A model generated the notes under the pieces. That model worked only from the letters and a program-made list of their open reading frames with translations. It did not search any database and was not told the origin of the DNA. Made by a program: the position numbers and the translations under genes. 64,000 nucleotides of DNA from assembly GCA_020199775.1 (NCBI GenBank), contig JAIVJZ010000041.1, forward strand, positions 434,001-498,000, given 5' to 3'. This document shows positions 26,157 to 34,764 of the stretch, one piece after another (positions within the stretch are counted from its first letter, which is position 1; the number at the start of each line of letters is the position of its first letter). Source of the stretch: Acidobacteriota bacterium (lineage in GTDB: Bacteria; Acidobacteriota; Blastocatellia; Pyrinomonadales; Pyrinomonadaceae).

Positions 26157-29100
26157 TTAATCACTCCACACGCGGGTGAAAGCCTCCGCCAGTTGGTCGC
26201 GCCAACTCGTCCAGTTGTGCCCGGCGGCCGTCTCCGCGTAAACGACCGGGTAGCCTTTGCCCGCCAGCAGCACGCGCACGCGGCGATTCACTTTCCAGAT
26301 CGGCTCCAGCAGCCCCACGTCGAAATAAAACTTCAAAGGCCGCGCCGGCTGCATCGTCGCCAGACCGGCGAGCATCGTCACCACGCGCTCGTCGTCGATC
26401 TGGAAGGCCGTGGACTGCCCGGCCACGCGCGAGAACACGTCCGGGTGACGCGCGGCCGTCCAGACGGAGATGACGCCGCCGAGGCTCGCGCCCATCAGCG
26501 CGCGCGCCTCGCGCGTCGGGCGCGTGCGGTAGCGCGCGTCTACGAACGGCACGAGTTCCGCCGCTAAGAAATCCGCAAACTTGTCGTTCGCCCGGTACTC
26601 TTTGAAACGGTCAACCGGATCGACGAAGACGATGATGAAGGGCTTGATTTTGCCTTGCGCGATCAGAGCGTCGGCGACGATTGCCGCGCGTGCGCGCGTC
26701 ACGTACTCCGAGCCGTCCTGCAAGTACAGCACGGGGTAGCGTTCGCCGCCGTCGCGCGCGTAGACGGGCGGCAGGTAAACTTGAATCTTGCGCTTCCCCC
26801 CTTCGAGCGCGCCCGCCGGAGCATCCAAACGCTCAATCGTGCCGCGCAAAGTCCACTTCGCGTCCGCAAACTCGGAAGGCCGGTAGGCGGGCATCGTGAA
26901 GAAGTTGTTGAAGCCGCCGACGCCGTTGTCGAGTTTGCTGTCGCTCAAGGGATCGTTAATCCACTCGCCGTCGGCGATGAACTTGTATTCGACACGCGCG
27001 TCGCGCGCGAATTCCAGCGACAGGTATTTCACGTCCGTCCCCGCCAGTTCGCGCAAGATCATGCGGCGCGGTCTCCAACTCGTGAAATCGCCGACCACCT
27101 CCACGCGTTTCGCCTTGCCGCGATACACGAAAAACGCCGACTCGTCTTCGATGACGGGCGAGCGTTCCGCCTTCCGCAGGCGCTCTGCGAGCGCGGCCGA
27201 CGGCTCGCTTGCCGCTTCGTGCGCGCGCAAGTTTTCTTTCGTCATCCCGCTGAGAGTGATGCGCCGAAACGCCGTCGCGCCGTTTGGCTCGTGGATGCCG
27301 ATGACCACCGTCGATTCCCCTTCGGGCACGCGAACGTCCAACTCGGCCGCGCCCTGTCGATTGACCTTCAACTCGCGCGCCTCGCCATTCGCCCACGCGT
27401 AAACGCGCGCGCCCGCTCCGAACGCGCCGCCCACATTCAACGTCGTGCCCGCCTCGACCGGCTCCCACACTTCCTCCGCCTCGCCTGTCACGCCCGCGTC
27501 CGCCGGGGCGGGCTTCGTTGTGTAGCGCGCCGCCACGATGTCCGGCGTCTCAAGGTTACGCCCCTCCGAGAGGTTCGAGGCGAGGCGTATGAACTGCGCC
27601 ATCGTCCACGCGAGCGGCGTCGCCGAACCCGTGCCCTCGCCGAAATTGAACTCCGCGTTCGGCGCGTCGCGCCTGTCCCAGATTTGTTCGGGCAGCATTA
27701 AGCCCTCGTTGGCGAAACCGAGCATGTGCCCGAGACGCGTGCGCGCCGCCTCGCGGTCGCCGCGCGCGAGTTCGTATTGCCCGCGCTCGCCCGAGAGCAG
27801 AGCCCACAGGCGACCCTTGCCCGTATACTTGCCGTCGAAATTCCACGGCCGCCCATCGTCCATCTCGCCGTAGCCGTCGTGGTTGTAGCGATACCACGCC
27901 GCGCCGTTCGGCGTCTCGACTTTCAACACCTTGTCCACCACCGCGAGCGACTTCGCGATCAAAGGATCGTCGGCGCGTTTGATCCCGAGGCGCACGAGTT
28001 CGAGAAAGCCCGCGTCAACGTACTCGCGCTCGTCATAGTCCGCGCCGCCGTTCCCGGCGTTCATGGTGTCGGCGTCGTTCGGGTCGTCGTCCGTGTGCGC
28101 GATGCGCATGTAGTAGTTGCCGTCGCCGTGCATGCCGGTCGAGGTGGCCGTTATGCGTTCGACGTTGCGCGCCCACTCGTCGGCCGCCGCGAGGTAGATC
28201 GCGGCCGAGGCTCCGGCGTCGTTGCGCCGCGCGATCTCGGCCGCGCACACGAGTCCGGCGATCTCCGCGGCGATGGTCGAGGGCGAGTAGCCGGCCTTCT
28301 CTTCCCAACGCTCCTGCGGCGTGCGCGGCCCCGTGCGCACGAGGAAGTCGGCGGCGGGGCGCACGTGCTTCGTCCAAGTCTCGTTGTCCGTGCGCCCCAA
28401 GGTGTAGGCGAGGACGAGCGGGAAGGCCACCTCGTCCAGTTGCAGCGAACCCCAGAACGGCCGCCCGTCGAGCCAAGAGTTTTGCGGGAAACTGCCGTCC
28501 GCCTTCTGCTGAACTTTGAACAGGTAATCGAGCGCGCGATCCGCGCCCGCCTTGTCGCCGAGCGCGTGGAGCGCGGTCGCCACCTGATAGAGATCGCGCG
28601 ACCACACGAGGTGATAGCCGCCGACGTTCGGCTCGTTCGCCGTCGCGCCGCCGCCCCACGGCACGGAGAGCGAAGCGATGTTCGCCCCGCGATAAGTCTT
28701 GTCCTCGTGCGCCCTGAGAATCATCGCCGCCATGTCGAACTGCGGCTGGTACTTCGCCTCGACGCGCCGCAGCGACGCGAGATACTCGTGCCAACCCCGC
28801 TCGTACTCCGTGCGCACGCGCGCGAACCCTTTTGCCAGCGACGCCCGCGCGTTCCCCAGAGCCTCTTCCGTCCCTCGCCCGAAACCGAGCGCGATGGTGA
28901 ACGGTTGCGCGGCATGCACGCGCCCCACCTGCACGACGTTCCCGTCCGCCGCGCGCGCGTGTTGCTCCGTGATGCGCCCACGCGCGCCCCTTAACTGCGT
29001 GAGGCCGTCGCTCGTGCCGAGATAGCCGTTCGTCATCTCGGTGAAGCCCGTGCTCGACAAAAGCGCGGAAGTTTCACCGGCGTCCGAAGCGACGAGCGCA

Positions 29101-29651
29101 TCGCCTTGCGACCACGCCGAATCGTGCAGGCCGCTATTGTGCAGAGACGGGTCGTAATAGACGTAGAGCGCGGCCGTGCCGCGGCTCTTGAACTGCACGT
29201 CGATCAGGATCGTGTGGCGCGCGGGGTCGGACGTGTAAGTTTTCGTGATCGTCCACGCGCCGCTCTTCGCCACGTTCGTTTGGCGAAACGACAGGGCGCG
29301 CGGGTCTGTGATCTCGACGCGGTGCGTCGCGTCGGCGGCTTCCGTCTCGACGCGCCCGCCCGCCGAGACGACGACGAACTGCAACTCCTGCGAATTCGCC
29401 ACGTCCACGGTCGGGTAGTAAACCTCCGTCATCACGCCCGCGCGCAACGTGAACCACACTTTCGATTCGAGCGTGTTCGACGTGCCGACGCCCTGCTTCC
29501 CCGCGCTCGGCCACTGCGCCTCCGCGCCCGGCGCGCCCGGCGCGAGGTTGTTGCCCGTCTGCGCCGCTGCTTGCGCCGCGCACACCAACGCCCACGCCAA
29601 AATAAAAAGAACGCACCACATTGATGCGTTCCCCACAAGTTTAGCTTTCAT
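26157..29651 (-). CDS. GH15 glucoamylase-like enzyme fused to CBM48 and an esterase domain
   Basis: A 1164-aa secreted protein with a Sec signal (about 1-30). Residues about 40-290 are the glucodextranase/glucoamylase N-terminal beta domain and 300-700 the GH15 (alpha/alpha)6 barrel. Probable catalytic glutamates are in SLQLDEVAFP (about residue 403) and LPEQIWDRRDAP (about 653). An Ig-like linker follows, then a CBM48/glycogen-binding module (VEVVGDFTSWRP ... YKFIADGEWINDP, about 850-930) and a C-terminal esterase-D/enterochelin-esterase domain with GASLGG (Ser near 1053) and a late histidine (AAGHNWTSW). GH15 enzymes release glucose from alpha-glucans; the esterase suggests an acylated substrate. 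It is downstream of the xylFGH-like importer on the same strand. Confidence 0.88.
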   Translation of the reverse strand: MKAKLVGNASMWCVLFILAWALVCAAQAAAQTGNNLAPGAPGAEAQWPSAGKQGVGTSNTLESKVWFTLRAGVMTEVYYPTVDVANSQELQFVVVSAGGRVETEAADATHRVEITDPRALSFRQTNVAKSGAWTITKTYTSDPARHTILIDVQFKSRGTAALYVYYDPSLHNSGLHDSAWSQGDALVASDAGETSALLSSTGFTEMTNGYLGTSDGLTQLRGARGRITEQHARAADGNVVQVGRVHAAQPFTIALGFGRGTEEALGNARASLAKGFARVRTEYERGWHEYLASLRRVEAKYQPQFDMAAMILRAHEDKTYRGANIASLSVPWGGGATANEPNVGGYHLVWSRDLYQVATALHALGDKAGADRALDYLFKVQQKADGSFPQNSWLDGRPFWGSLQLDEVAFPLVLAYTLGRTDNETWTKHVRPAADFLVRTGPRTPQERWEEKAGYSPSTIAAEIAGLVCAAEIARRNDAGASAAIYLAAADEWARNVERITATSTGMHGDGNYYMRIAHTDDDPNDADTMNAGNGGADYDEREYVDAGFLELVRLGIKRADDPLIAKSLAVVDKVLKVETPNGAAWYRYNHDGYGEMDDGRPWNFDGKYTGKGRLWALLSGERGQYELARGDREAARTRLGHMLGFANEGLMLPEQIWDRRDAPNAEFNFGEGTGSATPLAWTMAQFIRLASNLSEGRNLETPDIVAARYTTKPAPADAGVTGEAEEVWEPVEAGTTLNVGGAFGAGARVYAWANGEARELKVNRQGAAELDVRVPEGESTVVIGIHEPNGATAFRRITLSGMTKENLRAHEAASEPSAALAERLRKAERSPVIEDESAFFVYRGKAKRVEVVGDFTSWRPRRMILRELAGTDVKYLSLEFARDARVEYKFIADGEWINDPLSDSKLDNGVGGFNNFFTMPAYRPSEFADAKWTLRGTIERLDAPAGALEGGKRKIQVYLPPVYARDGGERYPVLYLQDGSEYVTRARAAIVADALIAQGKIKPFIIVFVDPVDRFKEYRANDKFADFLAAELVPFVDARYRTRPTREARALMGASLGGVISVWTAARHPDVFSRVAGQSTAFQIDDERVVTMLAGLATMQPARPLKFYFDVGLLEPIWKVNRRVRVLLAGKGYPVVYAETAAGHNWTSWRDQLAEAFTRVWSD

Positions 29652-29701
29652 CGTTTGTCTCTTCCGGTTAGATGTTCGTCAGAAATTCTCATCCTGTCTC
29701 C

Positions 29702-29783
29702 TCTTTGCGCCTCCAGCGCCTTTGCGTGAGATTTCTCTTTGAGAAAGAAGATAGCTCACGCAAAGGCGCTGGAGGCGCAAAGA
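29702..29783. repeat. 29-bp perfect inverted repeat upstream of the glucoamylase gene
   Basis: Arms 29702-29730 and 29755-29783 are perfectly complementary with a 24-nt loop. The arm contains ttgcgcctccagcgcc and its complement. It stands between xylH and the glucoamylase gene and could separate their transcripts or protect the upstream mRNA. It is not heptad-periodic, unlike the tract 13 bases away. Confidence 0.88.
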
Positions 29784-29795
29784 AGAATTTAACTT

Positions 29796-29823
29796 GTCAC
29801 TCGTCACCCGTCACTTGTCACTG
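29796..29823. repeat. Heptad tract after xylH
   Basis: Four units gtcactc/gtcaccc/gtcactt/gtcactg with period 7. On the xylH (minus) strand each unit carries TGA, and the tract begins about 8 bases after the xylH stop codon. Confidence 0.82.
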
Positions 29824-29830
29824 CTTCATC

Positions 29831-31066
29831 TTACCCCTGCTTGCGCCCGAGCATGTCGAGGCCGACGGCCGTGACGAGAATCGCGCCCTTGATGATGTAC
29901 TGCGAATAAGGCTGCACGTTCAGGAGCGACATGCCGTTGTCCAGACTCGCCATGAACAGCGCGCCGAGGCACGCGCCGAAGACCGTCCCGCGCCCGCCCA
30001 TCAAACTCGTCCCGCCGATCACGCACGCCGCGATGGCGTCGAGTTCGAGCAGGTTCCCCGCGTCCGGCGACGCGCTCCCCACCCGCGCCGTGTAGATGAG
30101 CGACGCCACGCCCGCCAGCAGGCCCATGATGCAGAAGACCGCCCAGATGTGGTTGCGCACGTTGATGCCGGAGAGGCGCGCCGCGTCCGGGTTGCCGCCG
30201 ATGGCGTAGAGGTAGCGGCCGAACGTCGTGTTCTGCGTGAGGAACGCGCCAAAGAGCGCGACGATGATCAAAATGACGACCGGGATCGGCATCCCCTCGT
30301 AAGCGTTCATGCGCAGGATGAACAGCACGACGACGAGCGCGGGCAGCGCGATGCGCAACACGAGATTCAAAGTGCTCGTCTCCCCCAACCCGTAGCGCGC
30401 GCGCGCGCGATGACGCCTGATGTTCATCCACACGATCCCGGCGACGGCCAGCAGCGCGAACGCCAGCCCTACCGGGCGCGTCACGAACTGCTGCCCGATG
30501 GCCTTGAAGCCCGGTAGCGTGATCGGGATCGTCTCGCCCCTCGTCATGCCGAGCACGACGCCGCGCCACGCCAGCAACCCGCCGAGCGTGACGATGAAGG
30601 CCGGGATGTTCGCGTAAGCGACGAGCGCGCCCTGCGCCTGCGACACGGCGAAGCCGACGATGAGCGCGGCCGCGAGCGTCGGCACGAGTCCCCAGCCGTT
30701 CTGCCCTTGCGCGATGGCCGCCACGCCGCCGATGAACCCGACGAGCGAGCCGACCGACAGATCGATGTTCCCCGTCACGATCACCATCAACATCCCGACG
30801 GCGAGCACGCCCGTCACGGCCGTCTGCCGCATCAGGTTCGAGAAGTTGCGCGGGTCGAGAAAAATTCCGTCGGTCGCGTAGTTGAAATAAATCCAGATGG
30901 CGACAAGCGCGAACAGCATCGTGTAAGCGCGCAGCGCATCGGTCGGAATCTTAAAGCCGCCGATGCGCGTCTGCCGCGTCAACTCCGCGCCCGCCGCCGT
31001 GGCAGGCGTCACGTCGGCGTTGACCGGCGGGCGGTCAACTACCGGCTCATTAGCTTGTTGGCTCAT
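29831..31066 (-). CDS. xylH: Sugar ABC transporter permease (XylH/RbsC family)
   Basis: A 411-aa inner-membrane permease with about ten hydrophobic segments. Family blocks are [55 protein letters not shown], and near the C-terminus [30 protein letters not shown]. The extended N-terminus and the loop between segments match XylH rather than RbsC. It should pair with the ATPase and XylF-like binding protein coded upstream. An unrelated four-helix-bundle gene and a pair of inverted repeats separate it from xylG. The real substrate may be another monosaccharide. Confidence 0.87.
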   Translation of the reverse strand: MSQQANEPVVDRPPVNADVTPATAAGAELTRQTRIGGFKIPTDALRAYTMLFALVAIWIYFNYATDGIFLDPRNFSNLMRQTAVTGVLAVGMLMVIVTGNIDLSVGSLVGFIGGVAAIAQGQNGWGLVPTLAAALIVGFAVSQAQGALVAYANIPAFIVTLGGLLAWRGVVLGMTRGETIPITLPGFKAIGQQFVTRPVGLAFALLAVAGIVWMNIRRHRARARYGLGETSTLNLVLRIALPALVVVLFILRMNAYEGMPIPVVILIIVALFGAFLTQNTTFGRYLYAIGGNPDAARLSGINVRNHIWAVFCIMGLLAGVASLIYTARVGSASPDAGNLLELDAIAACVIGGTSLMGGRGTVFGACLGALFMASLDNGMSLLNVQPYSQYIIKGAILVTAVGLDMLGRKQG

Positions 31067-31083
31067 TGAGAAACCTCTTAAAA

Positions 31084-31526
31084 AACGATGAACGCGGAAC
31101 GATGAACGATGAAGGAAACCATTGCTTTAACTCCTACTTCACTTCCTTCGTTTAGCGGTTTTAACTGATGAGACCAAAATGGCTGTCAACTCATCGGCCT
31201 CATGATGTAAATCGTCCAGTCGCTTTGCCGAAACGATTCCGCCATCAATTAATAATTCCAGCCAATAAACTGTTTCCCCAAGCTCTTGCAGTCCTCCCTC
31301 AACCTTGCTTATAAACTCTGCTGTTGATCTCGCGCGCCGAGCCTCCCGATAGTGTGCGCCAACCGAAGTGCCGCTCCTTAAAATCTGCTTGCCGATAATT
31401 TGGGCTTCGGTCGTTTTAGGCAACGACACGTACAAACGAATAATCCGGAGAGCGAACTGCTTGGTACGAATCCGTAAATCATGTCCGCTTTCTTCATTCA
31501 TCATTCATCGTTCCGCGTTCATCGTT
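31084..31526. mobile_element. Heptad inverted-repeat element carrying an S23-type gene, between xylG and xylH
   Basis: Arms 31084-31113 and 31497-31526 are inverted copies over 30 bp with one mismatch, built from the 7-mers aacgatg and aacgcgg. They enclose a 366-base four-helix-bundle protein gene. The right arm supplies the last codons and stop of xylG and the start codon of the small gene. The same arm sequence occurs, closed by short loops and without a gene, at 5.2 kb and 43.75 kb. No transposase is coded. I call it an element by structure; mobility is inferred. Confidence 0.6.
31139..31504 (-). CDS. Four-helix-bundle protein (S23/23S rRNA intervening-sequence family)
   Basis: A 121-aa protein of the four-helix-bundle family (TIGR02436-like), first found in intervening sequences of 23S rRNA genes and related to the Avd protein of diversity-generating retroelements. 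Visible blocks are LRIRTKQFALRIIRLYVSLPKT, IIGKQILRSGTSVGAHYREARRARSTAEFISKVEGGLQELGETVYWLELL and a C-terminal helix ending KTAKRRK. It probably forms a basic oligomer that binds nucleic acid. Its start codon lies inside one inverted arm and follows the xylG stop codon directly. It is out of place in a sugar-transport operon. Confidence 0.9.
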   Translation of the reverse strand: MMNEESGHDLRIRTKQFALRIIRLYVSLPKTTEAQIIGKQILRSGTSVGAHYREARRARSTAEFISKVEGGLQELGETVYWLELLIDGGIVSAKRLDDLHHEADELTAILVSSVKTAKRRK

Positions 31527-33076
31527 GCTTGGGCGCGGCCGGTCGCGCAGGCCATGACCTTTTCCGGCGTCGCGCTGCCGCGCGTGAACTCGCCCGTCAC
31601 GCGCCCTTCGTGGAGGACGAGCACGCGGTCGGAGAGTCCGAGCACTTCCGGCAGTTCCGAAGAGACGAGGACGATGGCGAGGCCGGACTTCGCGAGCCGG
31701 TTGATCTGCGCGTAGATTTCCTGCTTCGCGCCCACGTCGATGCCGCGCGTCGGCTCGTCGAGGAAGAGCACGCGCGGGTTCGTCAACAACCACTTGGCGA
31801 GCACGACCTTCTGCTGGTTGCCGCCTGAGAGCGTGCCCGCGACGGTGAAGACCGAGTTGGCCTTGACGCGCAACTCTCGCATCGAGCGATTGCCCTCGGC
31901 CGCCTCGCGGTCTACGTTCGTCACGAAGCGACCGGAGATGCGCGAGAGCCCGGCGAGCGTCATGTTGTTCAGGATCGACTGGTCGAGCACGAGGCCGAAG
32001 CGTTTGCGATCTTCGGTGACGAAGCCGAGTCCGTGGCGGATGGCGTCGGCCGGGCTCTCGACGCGCACGCGCTTGCCCTCAATGCGCACCTCGCCCGACG
32101 TGCGCCCGGCGTGCGCGCCGAAGATCGCCATCAGGAGATCGCTGCGCCCCGCGCCCATCAAACCCGCCACCCCCAACACCTCGCCGCGCCGCACCGAGAA
32201 ACTTACGCCGTCAACCAGACGCTTCCCGGCGACGTGCGGGTCTTCGACCGCGATGCCCCGCGCCTCGAACATCACGTCGCCCTGCGCGTGGTCGGGCGTG
32301 GGGAAAATGTCTCCGACTTCGCGCCCGACCATCCGCGCGATGACGCCTCGCTCGTCGAGCGCGCTCGTCTGTTCCGTCCCGACCGTGCGGCCGTCGCGCA
32401 GCACCGTGATGCGGTCGCTCATGCGAAACACCTCTTCGAGTTTGTGCGAGATGTAGATCATGCCGACGCCGCGCGCCCGCCGCAGGTCATTCAGGATACG
32501 GAAGAGCGTTTCGACCTCCGCGTCGGTGAGCGCGGCCGTCGGTTCGTCCAGCACGAGGAGACGCGCTTCGTGCGAGAGGGCTTTGGCGATTTCGACGAGT
32601 TGCTGCTGTCCGATGCCTAAGTTTCGGATGGGCGTGCGCGGGTCGAGCGGGAGGCGGAGGTCTGCGAGCAGCCGTCCGGCGCGCGCGTAGAGTTCGTCCC
32701 AACGGATGACGCCGAAGCGGCGCGGCTCGCGCCCCAAAAAGATGTTCTCGCCGATGGTCATCTCTTTGACGAGCGAGAGTTCCTGATAGATGACGGCGAT
32801 GCCGGCGGCTTCCGCGTCGCGCACGCCGCGGAAATGTTTGACTGCCCCCTCGATGCGAATCTCGCCGCCGTAGTCGGGATAAGGGTAGACGCCGCCGAGT
32901 ATCTTCATCAGCGTAGACTTGCCCGCGCCGTTTTCGCCGACGAGCGCGTGAAACTCGCCTGCACGCAGGTCGAAGGTCACGCCGTCGAGCGCGCGCACGC
33001 CGGGAAAGGTCTTCGTGATGTCGCGCATCTCTAAAAAAGGCGCGGCAGGGGCGGTGCTGTTCGTCGGGTTCGTCAT
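31505..33076 (-). CDS. xylG: Sugar ABC transporter ATP-binding protein (XylG family, two ATPase domains)
   Basis: A 523-aa duplicated ATPase. Domain 1 has Walker A GENGAGKST, signature LGIGQQQLVEIAKAL and Walker B LLVLDEPTAALT; domain 2 has the degenerate Walker A GLMGAGRSD, signature LSGGNQQKVVLAKWL and VLFLDEPTRGIDVGAK, as usual in the RbsA/XylG/MglA group. It energises import through XylH. The final residues ATMNAER and the stop are encoded by the heptad arm of the element downstream, so the original C-terminus may have been altered. Confidence 0.92.
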   Translation of the reverse strand: MTNPTNSTAPAAPFLEMRDITKTFPGVRALDGVTFDLRAGEFHALVGENGAGKSTLMKILGGVYPYPDYGGEIRIEGAVKHFRGVRDAEAAGIAVIYQELSLVKEMTIGENIFLGREPRRFGVIRWDELYARAGRLLADLRLPLDPRTPIRNLGIGQQQLVEIAKALSHEARLLVLDEPTAALTDAEVETLFRILNDLRRARGVGMIYISHKLEEVFRMSDRITVLRDGRTVGTEQTSALDERGVIARMVGREVGDIFPTPDHAQGDVMFEARGIAVEDPHVAGKRLVDGVSFSVRRGEVLGVAGLMGAGRSDLLMAIFGAHAGRTSGEVRIEGKRVRVESPADAIRHGLGFVTEDRKRFGLVLDQSILNNMTLAGLSRISGRFVTNVDREAAEGNRSMRELRVKANSVFTVAGTLSGGNQQKVVLAKWLLTNPRVLFLDEPTRGIDVGAKQEIYAQINRLAKSGLAIVLVSSELPEVLGLSDRVLVLHEGRVTGEFTRGSATPEKVMACATGRAQATMNAER

Positions 33077-33216
33077 CTCTCGTCACATGCGTCGGGGGCG
33101 GCGACGTGCGCGTTCACGTTCCCGTACCCGCGCGTAGTTTTCGGGTATCGCAGCCGGGCTTGAGCGGCGGCGGCCGCGATGCGGGGCGGCGGCCGCCCGC
33201 CCAAGCGTCGAACAAT

Positions 33217-34350
33217 TTACTGTCCGGCGGCAGCCCCGGCGTCGATCTTCGGACACTGCCCGGCCGGAGCTTTCTCGCAGATTTTCTCTAACGTCTGGTA
33301 GCCGTCTTTGACGATGACGCCGATGTTGTTCTTGTCCACGGCGATTGGCTCGTAGAGCATCGAGGGCACTTTCTTCCGGCCGTTATCGACCGTGTCGTTC
33401 GTCTCGACGGACTGCCCGCGCGCGAGTTTCAGCGCGGCGTCAACCGCGCCGTAGGCGAGCGGCTGAATCGGCTTGTAGATGGTCATTGTCTGCTTGCCCT
33501 CGACGATGAGTTGGAGCGAGGCGAGGTCTGCGTCCTGACCGGAGACCAGAACTTTGCCCGCGAGTCGCTGCCCGTCGAGCGCTTGAATCGCGCCGCGCGC
33601 CGTGCCGTCGTTGGAAGCGACGACGGCCACCACATCGTTGTTGACCTGCGTGAGCGCGTTCTCCACGATGTTCAAGGCTTCGCTCGCCAGCCATTCGCGC
33701 GCCGGTTGATCCACGACGATCTTGATGTCGCCGCGATCCACGGCGGGCTTCAGGATGTTCATCTGCCCGTCGTGCAGGAGGCGCGCGTTGTTGTCCGTGG
33801 CCGAGCCTTGCACGACCACGTAGTTGCCCTTCGGCGCGCGCTTGAGGATGTAATCGGCCTGCAACTCGCCGATCTTGACGACCTGATGCGACACATAGAG
33901 ATCGACGTCCGCGTTCTTGATCAGGCGGTCGTAGCTGATGACGGGCACGCCCTCGCGGTGCGCCATCTCCACGATGGTGGCCGCGATCTCGCCGTTGTGC
34001 GGCGCGACGATGAGCACGTCAACTTTCTGCGAGAGCAGGTTCTCGGCCTGTTTGATCTGCAAGTTGTCGTCGCCGTTCGCCACCTGCACGGAGAGTTGCG
34101 CGCCCACTTCCTGCGCGCGCTTCTCGACCAAATCTTTGTCGCGCTGCCAGCGTTCCTCCTTGAGCGTGTCCATCAGGAAGCCGATGAAGATTTTGTCGTT
34201 CGGCCCCTTCTTCGGGCGCCCCGCCCCGGCTGTGGCGCCGCCCGCGCTCCCGGCGTTGGCGCCCGTGCCGCCGCTGTCGCCGCTCGTACACGCGGCGGCC
34301 GTCGCCAAACACACCAACGCCAGCAGCATGAAAAGTTTGCGTCTATGCAT
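33217..34350 (-). CDS. xylF: Periplasmic sugar-binding lipoprotein (XylF-like)
   Basis: A 377-aa substrate-binding protein. The start at 34350 (MHRRKLFML) is chosen because AAGGAGC precedes it and a lipoprotein signal follows directly (LALVCLATAAAC, lipid cysteine about 20), then a Gly/Ala linker. The mature domain has the XylF pattern IGFLMDTLKEERWQRD, PVISYDRLIKNADVDLYVSHQVVKIGELQADYIL and VLVSGQDADLASLQLIVEGKQTMTIYKPI. D-xylose is the nearest known ligand, but the neighbouring glucoamylase and glucanase genes make another hexose or pentose possible. Confidence 0.9.
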   Translation of the reverse strand: MHRRKLFMLLALVCLATAAACTSGDSGGTGANAGSAGGATAGAGRPKKGPNDKIFIGFLMDTLKEERWQRDKDLVEKRAQEVGAQLSVQVANGDDNLQIKQAENLLSQKVDVLIVAPHNGEIAATIVEMAHREGVPVISYDRLIKNADVDLYVSHQVVKIGELQADYILKRAPKGNYVVVQGSATDNNARLLHDGQMNILKPAVDRGDIKIVVDQPAREWLASEALNIVENALTQVNNDVVAVVASNDGTARGAIQALDGQRLAGKVLVSGQDADLASLQLIVEGKQTMTIYKPIQPLAYGAVDAALKLARGQSVETNDTVDNGRKKVPSMLYEPIAVDKNNIGVIVKDGYQTLEKICEKAPAGQCPKIDAGAAAGQ

Positions 34351-34764
34351 GAATCCAAGCTCCTTCTTTTTGTTACCGCGTCGCGGCCGGAAGAAACGAA
34401 GCCCGCGCGAGCGCGAGGTGTAAAGACGGGCGGAGGCGTGAGACCTCAAATCCGGTTTCTCGCCGTCCGACGGATCAGTGAAAAATAAAACTGTCTGATC
34501 GATGGCCGTAGCTTAACAAAGTGACGCCGTGAATTTCCATTGAATTATTCGCAGTCCAATGTTAAGTTGCGTTTACACTTTGTTGCCCAGACGAATTATG
34601 CTGAACAGCTCTGTTAAGAATTTCTACTCAAACTGTACCCTGAAATTGACTCCGGTAGCCACCGGAATTTGGTATTAAAGTCTTTCCCGACCTCACTCTG
34701 CCGGCGGCCTTCGCGCATCCCGACGAAGCACAGGCCGCCCGTGAGGCGCCTCGTGGAGGTTCAT
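34351..34764. promoter_or_regulatory. Divergent control region between xylF and the TonB receptor gene
   Basis: About 410 bases without a gene, AT-rich between 34490 and 34670 in contrast to its flanks. It must contain the promoters for both the leftward xylF operon and the rightward TonB-receptor/GH3/glucanase genes. A weak TTTACA-19-TATGCT pair (34572-34602, plus strand) is the best promoter-like match. I see no clear operator. Confidence 0.4.
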
